Positions 26,081-34,860 of a DNA stretch of 64,000 nt are shown one piece after another (position 1 is the first letter of the stretch; every line of letters starts with the position of its first letter). The position numbers and the translations under genes were made by a program. The notes below the pieces were generated by a model, which was given only the letters and a program-made list of their open reading frames with translations, had not been told where the DNA came from and searched no databases. The stretch is from CAVQAH01 sp963784195 (GTDB lineage: Bacteria > Acidobacteriota > Vicinamibacteria > Vicinamibacterales > 2-12-FULL-66-21): assembly GCA_963784195.1 (NCBI GenBank), contig CAWARA010000025.1, positions 62,001 to 126,000 on the forward strand, read 5' to 3'.

Positions 26081-26800
26081 ATGTCCGTGCCCGTGTACCA
26101 TCGTGTCCTCCTCAAGCTCTCCGGCGAAGCTCTCATGGGGGAGCAGCCCTTCGGAATCGACCCCGCCGTTGCCACCCAGATTGCCAAAGAGATCGGCGAA
26201 GTCCAGCAACTGGGCGTGCAGACCGGTGTCGTGATCGGCGGCGGTAACCTGTTTCGCGGGCTCGCGGCGAGCGCGCGGGGGATGGACCGTGCGACGGCCG
26301 ACTACATGGGCATGCTGGCGACGGTGATCAACGCGCTGGCGCTCCAGGACGCGCTCGAGCACACCGGCATCACCACGCGCGTCGCCACGGCCATCGAGAT
26401 GCGCGCGGTCGCTGAGCCATTCATTCGGCGGCGCGCCGTCCGCCACCTCGAAAAAGGGCGCGTCGTCGTCTTTGCCGCCGGCACTGGCAATCCGTACTTC
26501 ACGACCGACACCGCTGCGGCGCTGCGCGCGATGGAAATGAAGGCGGATGTGATCCTCAAGGGCACGAAGGTGGACGGCATCTACACGGCCGACCCGATGC
26601 TTCATCCCGAGGCCACCAAATACGGGGAGATCTCCTACCTGAAGGTGCTCGAGCAGGGGCTGCGGGTCATGGATGCCACGGCCATTTCGCTCTGCATGGA
26701 CAACAAGCTGCCAATCGTCGTCTTCAACCTGCGCACCGCCGGAAATCTCCGCCGCGTGATCATGGGCGAGCCTGTGGGCACGACCGTGAGGGCGTCATAA
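26081..26800 (+). CDS. pyrH: UMP kinase
   Basis: Phosphorylates UMP to UDP. 239 residues, amino-acid-kinase fold. RVLLKLSGEALMGEQ is near the N-terminus, then VVIGGGNLFRG, MGMLATVINALALQDAL, FAAGTGNPYFTTDTAA and LKGTKVDGIYTADP. Standard length. It appears to be read from a leaderless mRNA. Together with rpsB-tsf-frr this is the classic bacterial order. Confidence 0.96.
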   Translation: MSVPVYHRVLLKLSGEALMGEQPFGIDPAVATQIAKEIGEVQQLGVQTGVVIGGGNLFRGLAASARGMDRATADYMGMLATVINALALQDALEHTGITTRVATAIEMRAVAEPFIRRRAVRHLEKGRVVVFAAGTGNPYFTTDTAAALRAMEMKADVILKGTKVDGIYTADPMLHPEATKYGEISYLKVLEQGLRVMDATAISLCMDNKLPIVVFNLRTAGNLRRVIMGEPVGTTVRAS

Positions 26801-26828
26801 GCGCTCCGCGCCGCAACGAGGGACAACC

Positions 26829-27398
26829 ATGGACGTCAGTGATCTGAAGGGCTTGTTCGCGGAAGTCAAGAAGCGCATGGATGGCCAGATCGAGCACGTG
26901 AAGCGGGAGCTCGGTGGCGTCAGGACGGGCCGGGCGTCGGTGACGATCCTCGACACCGTCCATGTGGAGGCTTACGGGTCGCACATGCCGCTCAACCAGG
27001 TGGCTTCCCTCTCCATCCCCGAGCCCACATTGATTGTCGCGCAGCCGTTCGATCCGGCGCTGATGGCGACGATCGAAAAGGCAATCCGCACGGCCAACCT
27101 CGGGCTGAATCCGACCAATGATGGAAAGGTCGTGCGCATTCCGCTTCCCGCGCTCACGGAAGAACGGCGCAAGGAACTGTCGAAGCTGGTGCACAAGTAC
27201 GCGGAGGAAGGCCGGAACGGCGTGCGCCAGGTGCGCCGGGAAGCCAACGACCGCCTCAAGAAGCTCCTCAAGGATCACAAGATTTCAGAGGACGACGAGC
27301 GCCGCGGCCTTGACGAAGTACAGAAGATCACCGATCAACACATCTCCACGCTCGACGAGCTCCAGAAGAAGAAAGACGGGGAGCTGCTGCACAAGTGA
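26829..27398 (+). CDS. frr: Ribosome recycling factor
   Basis: 189 residues, slightly longer than the usual 185. Three-helix-bundle motifs: HVKRELGGVRTGRAS, PLNQVASLSIPEP, IRTANLGLNPTNDG and LPALTEERRKELSKLVHKY. GAGGGA precedes ATG 26829. It releases ribosomes from mRNA after termination, with EF-G. Its 3' end runs into heptamer repeats. Confidence 0.97.
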   Translation: MDVSDLKGLFAEVKKRMDGQIEHVKRELGGVRTGRASVTILDTVHVEAYGSHMPLNQVASLSIPEPTLIVAQPFDPALMATIEKAIRTANLGLNPTNDGKVVRIPLPALTEERRKELSKLVHKYAEEGRNGVRQVRREANDRLKKLLKDHKISEDDERRGLDEVQKITDQHISTLDELQKKKDGELLHK

Positions 27399-27399
27399 C

Positions 27400-27435
27400 A
27401 ACGCCCAACCCCCAACGCCCGACTCCCAAAACACG
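27400..27435 (-). repeat. Heptamer run, TTGGGAG family, minus orientation
   Basis: The minus strand reads TTGGGAG, TCGGGCG, TTGGGGG, TTGGGCG as consecutive 7-base units just past the frr stop. It pairs with the plus-orientation run at 27514-27546 to form an inverted pair about 80 bp apart. Confidence 0.7.
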
Positions 27436-27513
27436 CAGATCGCGCGAGTGGAGTGAAAGCCGTACCGAGATAGCTGTCTGATTCGTCTTCCACCCCACTC
27501 TCTCGATCGACTC

Positions 27514-27546
27514 TCCTTTGGGAGTTGGGAGTTGGGCTTTGGGAGT
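27514..27546 (+). repeat. Heptamer run, TTGGGAG family, plus orientation
   Basis: Units TTGGGAG, TTGGGAG, TTGGGCT, TTGGGAG then TTG, ending 11 bp before the thrC start codon. Confidence 0.75.
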
Positions 27547-27557
27547 TGACACGTGTC

Positions 27558-28727
27558 ATGTCCTACTTCACACATTTGGAATGCTCCGTTCCGTGCGGAG
27601 CCGGCCCTTACGACCCTCGGCAGGAACAGCATCTGTGCACGTGCGGCGCTCCCCTGCTGGCCCGGTACGACTTGACGCGGGCGCGTGCGTGGCAGCGGGA
27701 ATCGCTGGCAGGCCGCGAACCAAACATGTGGCGCTATCGTGAGCTGATGCCGCTGTTCGACGGTGAACAGCCGCTGACGCTTGGCGAGGGCTGGACTCCC
27801 CTGTTGCACGCGAAGAGGCTCGGGGAGTTCGCTCGGCCTGAAGCGCGTGCTCGTGAAGGACGAGTCGCTCAACCCGACCAACTCATTCAAGGCTCGTGGT
27901 CTGTCGGCTGCAGTGACGCGCGCGGCACATCTGGGCGCGCGCACGATGTCGATACCTTCGGCAGGTAACGCCGCCAATGCGATGGCCGCGTATGCCGCAA
28001 TGGCCGGCATCCCCGCTCAGGTGTTCATGCCGAAGGACGTCAAGGTCCCGTTCATCCGCGAGTGCGAGCTCTACGGCGCGGCGGTGAATCTCGTGGACGG
28101 CCTGATCACCGATGCCGGCCGGATTGCCGCCGAAAGAGGCAAGCCGCTCGGCTGGTACGACGTCTCGACGCTCAAGGAGCCTTACCGGATCGAAGGCAAG
28201 AAGACGATGGCGTACGAGCTCGGCGAGCAGCTCGAGTGGAACTTCCCTGACTGGATCATCTATCCAACCGGCGGCGGCACGGGCATGGTCGGCATGTGGA
28301 AGGCCTTCGACGAGATGGAACAGATCGGATGGAAGGCTGCCGGGCGGCGGCCGAAGATGGTATCGGTGCAGGCTGAACATTGCGCGCCGATCGTGCGGGC
28401 GTTCGATCAGGGCGCCGAACGATCCGAGATGTGGCAGAACGCCAGGACCATCGCCGACGGCTTGCGGGTCCCGAAAGCGGTCGGCGATTTCCTGGTCCTT
28501 CGCGCCGTTCGGGAAAGCGGCGGTACGGCGATCGCCGTCAGCGACACCGATATGGTCGCGGACATGCGCGAGCTGGGGTCGAAGGAAGGCATCAGCGCCG
28601 CACCGGAAGGCGGCGCGGCCCTGCGAGCGCTCAAGGTCCTCGTCAAGGCCGCGGAAGATCAAGCCTGAGCGAGACGGTTGTCCTGTTCAATACGGGCGGT
28701 GCGCTGAAATACCTCGACGTGCTGTAG
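27558..28727 (+). CDS. thrC: Threonine synthase, three frameshifts
   Basis: PLP enzyme converting O-phosphohomoserine to threonine. From ATG 27558 there is a Cys-rich N-terminus (LECSVPCG, HLCTCG), then the PLP-Lys motif LNPTNSFKARGL, IPSAGNAANAMAAYAA, YPTGGGTGMVGMWK and the C-terminal SETVVLFNTGGALKYLDVL. The frame shifts near 27830 (one extra base before GGCCTGAAG) and twice near 28655-28670 (extra bases around AAGATCAAGCCT and AGCGAGACG). With three insertions removed the span is 389 codons, normal for this class. Convergent with pfkA. Confidence 0.88.
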
Positions 28728-28743
28728 CGCCCGCAGCTCGCCT

Positions 28744-28796
28744 CGCCGAAGCCCTGGCGAAGGCGGGCCTGCGCGCCGAAGCCTTGGCGAAGGCGG
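28744..28796 (+). repeat. 30-bp tandem repeat between convergent thrC and pfkA
   Basis: CGCCGAAGCCCTGGCGAAGGC at 28744 and CGCCGAAGCCTTGGCGAAGGC at 28774 are 23-bp units at a 30-bp period. Each contains an imperfect palindrome (GCCGAAGCC...GGCGAAGGC). The second copy abuts the pfkA stop. Confidence 0.75.
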
Positions 28797-28797
28797 A

Positions 28798-29900
28798 TCA
28801 ATCGCCGAGCGACACGCCGAGTGCGCGGGCGCTGCGCACGACGTCGAAATCAACAGGTACGTTGCGGGTCCGGCCGACGATCTTGTCGAGCGGCACGGCG
28901 ACGATGTCGGGCGGATGGAACGCCACCATGTGCCCGAACTGCCTTCGAGCAGCAGCTCGAAGGCACGGGCACCGAATCGCGTGGCCAGCAGTCGATCGAA
29001 CGACGTCGGTGCGCCGCCGCGCTGCAGGTGACCGAGCACGACGCTTCGCGTCTCTTTGCCAACCAGTGGCGCGAGCTCGGCGGCGACGAGTGCGCCAATG
29101 CCGCCGAGGCGTTCCGCGATGGCCGGCGTCCCTTCCGACACGATCGACCGGCTGCCGCCCACAGGTTGCGCGCCCTCGGCAACGACCACGATGCTGAACC
29201 GGGCGCCATAGGCATCGCGTGCCTTGATGCGTTCAGCGATCTTCGTCAGATCGTACGGAATCTCCGGAATCAGGATGACGTCGGCACCGCCAGCGACGCC
29301 CGCATAGAGTGCAATCCACCCCGCATAGCGTCCCATGACCTCGACGACGATGACGCGCCGGTGCGCTTCGGCGGTCGTATGCAGGCGGTCGATGGCGTCG
29401 GTGGCAAAGCTCACCGCGGTATCGAATCCGAACGTGTTCGTCGTTTCGACGATGTCGTTGTCGATCGTCTTGGGAACGCCGACGAGCGGGATGCCGCGCT
29501 GCGCGAACTGCGTGTGCGATGCACAGCGTACCGTCGCCGCCGATCACGACGAGCGCGTCGAGGCGGAGCTCGCGGAACATCTCGATGCATCGATCGGAGT
29601 AGTCTCGCGTCCGCCAGAAGTCTCGATCGGGTGGGCGAAGGGATTGCCCCTGTTGGTCGTGCCGAGAATCGTGCCGCCGATGCGCAGGATGCCGGTCACG
29701 TCGCGCGGCGTGAGCGGACGGCTGCGGTTTGGTTCGATCAGGCCGTCGAAGCTGTCTTCAATACCGATCGTTTCGCATCCATAGTTCGCTGCTGACTTCA
29801 CCACGGCGCGGATGACCGCGTTGAGCCCGGGCGCGTCGCCGCCGCCCGTCAGGATGCCAATGCGTTTGATCCCGGATCGGTTCGGGAGCTGTCGGGACAT
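28798..29900 (-). CDS. pfkA: 6-phosphofructokinase, three frameshifts
   Basis: From ATG 29900 the protein reads IGILTGGGDAPGLNAVIRAV, then IETFWRTRDYSDRCIEM, VVIGGDGTL, GVPKTIDNDIVETTNTFGF, VVEVMGRYAGWIALYAG, VLGHLQRGGAPTSFDR and FGHMVAFHPPDIVAVPLD. Frame changes lie near 29620, 29503 and 28940 (two missing bases, one extra). The corrected length is 367 residues, normal for the family. GGDG favours ATP as donor, while the PKTIDND Lys is shared with PPi-linked members, so donor choice is not certain. Glycolytic enzyme in the cytoplasm. Confidence 0.87.
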
Positions 29901-30002
29901 TCCGCTGAGTATACTGCTGGGGTTCGTTTGGATAACGATACTGGTTCTCACGACCGAGGCGACCATCATCAACACAAGATCGTTGAGCATGCGTTCGCTG
30001 TG

Positions 30003-30254
30003 TCATCTGAAATGGCGCTTCGCGAACGCGCAGCCGGACCCAGATTTCAGATACCGCTCGAATCGGATCGCGCGTTCTTCATCAGCGAAGTTCAGAAGGA
30101 CAATCACTTTCCACGGTCGATGCGACGCGGTGTGGGTGCAGCGGCCCGCATTGTGCGCGGCCAGTCGTACAGAAATGTTCGACGTCAGGCCAGTGTAGTA
30201 GCGACTAACGTCAGTCTCACTTTGCAGGATGTAGACCGATCGCATCCCGTCCAT
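30003..30254 (-). CDS. GIY-YIG domain protein (UPF0213 type)
   Basis: 83 residues. SVYILQSETDVSRYYTGLT supplies the paired GIY/YIG-like tyrosines, then NISVRLAAHNAG with the catalytic-type Arg, and ERAIRFERYLKSGSG with the Glu. Single-domain proteins of this kind are widespread and poorly characterised, probably structure-specific nucleases. ATG 30245 (MRSVYILQ) is an alternative start. It stands alone between pfkA and tRNA-Ala. Confidence 0.85.
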   Translation of the reverse strand: MDGMRSVYILQSETDVSRYYTGLTSNISVRLAAHNAGRCTHTASHRPWKVIVLLNFADEERAIRFERYLKSGSGCAFAKRHFR

Positions 30255-30575
30255 GCAGCAGCACGGTGCAAGATGAACGCCGACGCACGCGCGAAAATCG
30301 ACGGCCCAATTCTGCGCGTGTCAAATCGGCGAGAGGGTGAGACCGACAACTAGGGTTGACGCTGATAGGCTGCGTTCAGACAGGTAGTCGGATTCAACTC
30401 TACGTCGCTGAAAGTCCACCTCCGCGGCTCGGAGCTAACGCTGAACGCCGCTACGGTGGACACCCTTCGCCTGTCGGTGTCGTAACCTCGCCTGTGGGTA
30501 ACAACCTTCGCCAGTAGTCCGAGCGAAGGTTGGCTTGCCACCCGTAGCTCGCTCGCGATTCACGCGAGCGAAGGG
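30255..30575. other. Intergenic region with degenerate repeats; no gene seen
   Basis: 321 bp between the GIY-YIG gene and tRNA-Ala. It contains imperfect repeats built on CTTCGCC/GGCGAAGG and CGAGCGAAGG (30460-30571) and ends in a 9-bp hairpin beside the tRNA. The few short open frames have no protein character. Confidence 0.6.
30549..30571 (-). terminator. Hairpin just downstream of tRNA-Ala
   Basis: TCGCTCGCG and CGCGAGCGA form a perfect 9-bp stem over a 5-nt loop, 4 nt past the encoded CCA end on the minus strand. No T tract follows. A transcript end or processing signal is likely. Confidence 0.45.
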
Positions 30576-30651
30576 TGGTGGACGCAGGGGGGATCGAACC
30601 CCCGACCTCGTGATTGCGAACCACGCGCTCTCCCAGCTGAGCTATGCGCCC
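30576..30651 (-). tRNA. tRNA-Ala (anticodon CGC)
   Basis: A 76-nt cloverleaf on the minus strand. The acceptor GGGCGCA pairs with TGCGTCC and includes the G3:U70 wobble that identifies alanine tRNAs. D arm AGCTCAGCTGGGAGAGC; anticodon stem CGTGG/TCACG around loop TTCGCAA, so anticodon CGC reads GCG; T arm GGGGGTTCGATCCCCCC. Discriminator A and an encoded CCA end are present. Confidence 0.95.
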
Positions 30652-30807
30652 ACTTCATGATACATCGTGCCGCGGGGATGCACAGCACATGGCTGCACAA
30701 TGACACGAACAAAATATTGTAACACGGAGGATCGGGCGCGGCGGTCGGACGGTCGATCGAAGCGCTGTCGTTATCCGTGCAGTCGCTTGAAGTAAAGTGA
30801 ACGCACC

Positions 30808-31044
30808 ATGACTGATCCGAACGAGATTTCCGCCCTCAAAGCCTCTTTTCGCGGTGCGGTGGCGACGGCGGATGCGCTGCACGCGATACGCGATCGCATC
30901 GAAGCCCTCGACGTGCACGCGGATATTCCTGCCGAAGAGCTCGACGAATTGTCACGCCTGTCCGCGGCACATGCGCTCGCCTCAGCGGCACTGCGTGGCC
31001 TCGTCGTCACGATGGTCGCGCGCCGCAGCACCGGCGCCGCTTGA
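30808..31044 (+). CDS. Small helical protein of unknown function
   Basis: 78 residues, almost entirely helix-forming (FRGAVATADALHAIRDRIEAL, AEELDELSRLSAAHAL). The acidic/Ala-rich composition resembles a small coiled-coil or helical-bundle protein. There is no signal or membrane segment and I recognise no family. A TAAAGT hexamer ends 9 nt before the ATG, so this too may be leaderless. Confidence 0.55.
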   Translation: MTDPNEISALKASFRGAVATADALHAIRDRIEALDVHADIPAEELDELSRLSAAHALASAALRGLVVTMVARRSTGAA

Positions 31045-31274
31045 TCCGACTTCAGATTTCGAGCACCGAGCCGGAGCACCGAGGCCCGGTGACGTCCCCC
31101 TCGCGCATTACACTATTCGGATCAGTGATCACGAAGAGGTCACATACCCACCAGGCCCGACCGCCCACCGACCGACGGATTCCCGGCAACAGCAGACAAA
31201 TGAGTGCGTTACCGCACACGGCATGAAATTGGTCTGCTGGTGCGCGGGTTGCAAACTCGTTCGCGCTCCTGCAA

Positions 31275-34069
31275 ATGTCGGCACCTCTGACCGATTTGCC
31301 CTCTTCCATCTCCTCGTCCGGCCACGTCGACGGCCTCGGACGCCGCCTGCTCGCGATCGATCGCGAAACCGGCGCCATGATGGAGAGGCTCCGCCTGCGG
31401 CCGGAGCTGTCCGCCTTCGAAAGCGCCCTGCGCCACCGCGTCGACGAGCTCGCCCACTTCGAGGACGAGCGGTTCGCGCGCCCGTTCTCCGTTGAGCGTG
31501 ATTCGGAGTCTGGCGATCTCGGCGTGCTCTCGGAATTCGTGGCGGGCAGCCGGATGTCGGATCTGCTCGAAACTGCACACGAAGCCGGCCTCGTGCCGGG
31601 CGTCGACGTGGCGCTCGGATTCCTCCTGGAGGCGCTGCCGGCCCTCTCGACATTCCACGCCACCACCGGTGGCCCGCACGGCCTGGTCGATCCCACCCGC
31701 ATGGTGATCACACCCGCGGGCCAGATCGTGTTCCTCGATTGCTCGTTCGCCGCCGTCATCGAACGCCTGGGCCTCTCCCGCAGCCGGCTCTGGACGGAGC
31801 TGGGCTTCGCCTCACCGCCACCCTCCTCCGGCCCGGTCCGCCACGACGTCGTCGCAGACATCTCTCAGGCTGCGCTTAGCGCGGTGATGCTTGTGCTCGG
31901 GCGCCGGCTTGGCGAAGACGAGTATCCCGACGCGCTGCCTGCGCTGCTCATCGAGGTCGTCGACGTTGCCCAGATCCGCGGCAGTCATCTGTTCGCCAGC
32001 GGGCTGCAGCGTTTCCTGCAGCGTTCGCTGCCGCTCCCGGGCCGCCGTCCGTTCGCGAGCGCCATCGAAGCACTCGAAGAAGTACGGCAGCTGCTGAGGC
32101 GGGAGATCGGTCTGACTGCCTGTCATCAGGCCCTCGTGGACTTCACCGAGCAGACCGATAACGCATTCTCGTCGACGCGCGGCGGTCCGGACGACGAACA
32201 GCTCTTCGAGGATGACGTCGAAGAAGACTACGCTCCTCGTTCCGCCAGGAACCCGATGCTGATCGATGCGAGCGCGCTCGATGCGATCGATTCGATCGAG
32301 GTTCTCGACGACGCCGGCGAACCGCACGAAGAACACTCGGATGACGATCTCGAAGAGGACTCGGACGACGCGTCGCTCGAAGTGGAGCTCTCGCTGTTCG
32401 AAGACCCGGTCGCGGTCGCACCTCCCCCGCCGCAGTTCGTGATTACGGAGGACCCGGAACCCGAGCTCCTCATGGTCGACCCCGAACCGCCGGTGAGTGA
32501 GCCCGCGGCGCGCGTGGTTGACGTTGTGTTGCCTCCCGCACCGGCCCAACTCGCGCCGCCTCCGCCAGTCGAGCCGGCACCCGTGCAGGTGGCGGTCGAA
32601 GTGCCGCCCGTTCACTACGCACCTGCACCGATGCCGGTCGAACCACAGACCGCCGAGCCTCGAGCCCCGTCAGACGACCACGAAAAGGCGACGACCGAGG
32701 AACCGTCCAGCATTTCGTCGCGCCGGCTCAAACGGCAGCAGTACAAGTCGGCGCGCGCGCGGAAAGACAAGTTGCGTTCGACGACAGCGCCGCCACCTGC
32801 GCCCGCACCGCCGGAGTACCGCCAGCGGTCGCCGCGAAGGCCGAACCTGCCAAGCCGACACCGTCAGGCTGGCTCGTGGCACCCGATCGCGCGGCGAAAT
32901 TCGAGCCTCCGGTTCCGGAGCCGCCACGGCCTGTCGTTCCAGCGCTCGGACACACTTTGCCTCCACCACCGGTCTACTACCCGCCGCCGCAGCCGATTGG
33001 GCACACCGCCGCCGGCAGTCGTTCCGGCGGCTATTGCACCGCCTGCGAAACCGATTCCGATGCCGGTGTTCGGTGCGCCCGCTCCACAGCCGATCGCGCC
33101 GCCGCCGCCTCCAGCACCCGTGCAGGTGCAGGCGCCTGTTGCGCCTGTGCAGCCCGTTCAGCGTCCAGCATCCGCACCGCTCCGGATTAAAACCGACGCG
33201 CCCACTGGTTACGTACCCGGGCGCAGCCGCGAGACGATGGCTCCACCAATCGATCGCGGGCCGATGTTCGACACTGGCGAGCCACGGGCCATTTCCGTGG
33301 AAGCTGGCCGTGGCAGCGGTACTCATCGTCGCCGGGGCCATCATGGTGGGCCGCGCGTATATCCCGTCGAAGAGCGCAACGCCGATTGAACCGAAGAAGG
33401 TTGCGGAAGCCCCGGCGCCGGAGCCCGCTCCGGCTGCGGCGACTGCACCAGCCGCCGGCAAGGGTGACATCAACATCGAGACGCAACCCGCCGGTGCCAA
33501 GGTGCTGCTCGACGGAAAACCTGTGGGTGAAAGCCCGTTGAAGCTGACGGGAATTTCCGCGGGACGTCACATCCTGACGTTCATCTCGACAAGCGGCGAA
33601 GTGATGAAGACCGTTCGCGTAGCCTCCGGCAAGACGGTTACTGTGGACGTGCCTATCTTCTCCGGCTGGGTGGCGATCTTCGCGCCAATCGTCCTGGAGA
33701 TCTCCGAGAACGGCAAGTCACTCGGAACGACCGAAATCGATCGAATCATGCTCTCGCCTGGCCAGCACGAATTGACGCTGGTGAATCGCGACCTCGGCTT
33801 CAAGACGGTGCAGGAAGTTGACGGTCGACGCCGGCGAGGTGCGATCGATCACCGTCGAGCCGAAGGGCACGGTCAGCATCAACGCCGTCCCCTGGGCAGA
33901 GGTCTGGCTGGATGGCCAGAAGCTTGGCGACACGCCACTCGCCAACATGCGCGTGCCGCTCGGCGTGCGCGAGTTCGTCTTCAAGCACCCACAGCACGGC
34001 GAGAAGAAGGTCACCGTGACGGTTCGCGCCGACGAAACCACTCCGGTCGCCGCGGACTTCACTCGCTAG
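31275..34069 (+). CDS. Membrane protein with pseudokinase and PEGA domains, about four frameshifts
   Basis: Residues about 20-280 look like a protein-kinase C-lobe: HGLVDPTRMVITPAG (135-149) aligns with the HRDLKPxN loop but lacks the catalytic Asp, Lys and Asn, and VFLDCSFA replaces DFG with DCS. An acidic stretch, a very long Pro/Ala region, one membrane helix (KLAVAAVLIVAGAIMVG) and two PEGA-type beta repeats follow (INIETQPAGAKVLLDGKPVG and VSINAVPWAEVWLDGQKLG). The frame changes near 32815, 33003, between 33190 and 33290, and near 33817. The ATG at 31275 has no clear ribosome binding site. Function unknown; probably an envelope-associated signalling or scaffold protein. Confidence 0.75.
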
Positions 34070-34269
34070 ATCGCATCGAGCAAAGCCTTGCACATTCGTA
34101 ATGCTGCGGTGAATTCTGCCTGGCGCGGACTCTGTAAACCGCGATCTCTCCACATTCACGATCCACGAAATCTCACGGAATTGGCTGCCGTCGACCCGTT
34201 ACGCGACACTGGCATCACGCTTGCCATCGGCCCTATCAAACTGCGACAGCCTTTCCGGCAAGGTGACAT

Positions 34270-34431
34270 ATGTGGAACTGGATCGCTTGCTACGTTACGG
34301 GTCACGATTACAGCATCTCGTGTGATGGAGGCGCGATCTTCCTCAAGTGCCTCATCTGCGGACGACGATCGCAGGGATGGGTCGTGCACGACTCGCACGC
34401 GCACCAGCCTTCGCACGGAACGCGCGCCTAG
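34270..34431 (+). CDS. 53-residue putative zinc-ribbon protein
   Basis: ATG 34270 with AAGGTGA 3 nt upstream. It contains CYVTGHDYSISCDG and FLKCLICGRRSQGW, so four Cys (C-x11-C...C-x2-C) suited to one metal site, followed by a His-rich tail (VVHDSHAHQPSHG). The compact Cys pattern and good ribosome binding site support a real gene below usual length cut-offs. Family unknown to me; small zinc ribbons often contact nucleic acids or proteins. Confidence 0.6.
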   Translation: MWNWIACYVTGHDYSISCDGGAIFLKCLICGRRSQGWVVHDSHAHQPSHGTRA

Positions 34432-34482
34432 ACGAGCCACGGCCTGTTGACACTCGGCGCAGCCGCTGGGGAGAATACCTCG

Positions 34483-34860
34483 GTGGCTGTGCCCCGTATT
34501 TCCAAGGAAGAGTTGAAACAGCGGTTGGACGGTCCCGCAGATTCCCATCCCCTCATCCTCGACGCGCGCCTCAAGTATCCCTACGAACACAGCACGGTGA
34601 AGCTGCCAGGCGCCATCCGCTTCGTACCCGGTGCGACTGACCCGTCCTCGCTTTCGCCTCAACGCGAGATCGTCGTCTACGACTCCGACCCCGGAGAGAT
34701 CGTCAGCGCCCGCGTGGCCTTCCAGCTGATCGGCTTGGGTTTTCGTGCGATGGCTCTGACCGGTGGGATCGCAGACTGGATGAACGCCAAGCTGCCGACG
34801 GATACGAAGCCCGCCCCGCAGGCGGCGGCCCCACCGGCGCCTGGCGCGCTCAAGGGGTGA
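34483..34860 (+). CDS. Rhodanese-like domain protein lacking the catalytic cysteine
   Basis: 125 residues from GTG 34483 (GGGGAG 9 nt upstream); an alternative TTG lies at 34447. The fold is recognisable from LILDARLKYPYEHSTVKLPGA and ALTGGIADWMN. Where active rhodaneses carry Cys in a CxxGxRS-type loop, this protein reads VVYDSDPGEIVSAR, so no persulfide chemistry is expected. C-terminal Ala/Pro tail. The stop overlaps the next gene start. Confidence 0.75.
   Translation: MAVPRISKEELKQRLDGPADSHPLILDARLKYPYEHSTVKLPGAIRFVPGATDPSSLSPQREIVVYDSDPGEIVSARVAFQLIGLGFRAMALTGGIADWMNAKLPTDTKPAPQAAAPPAPGALKG

Noticed and set aside
34156..34662. 168-codon minus-strand frame opposite the zinc-ribbon and rhodanese genes
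   Set aside because: It overlaps two better-supported plus-strand genes and has no recognisable features.
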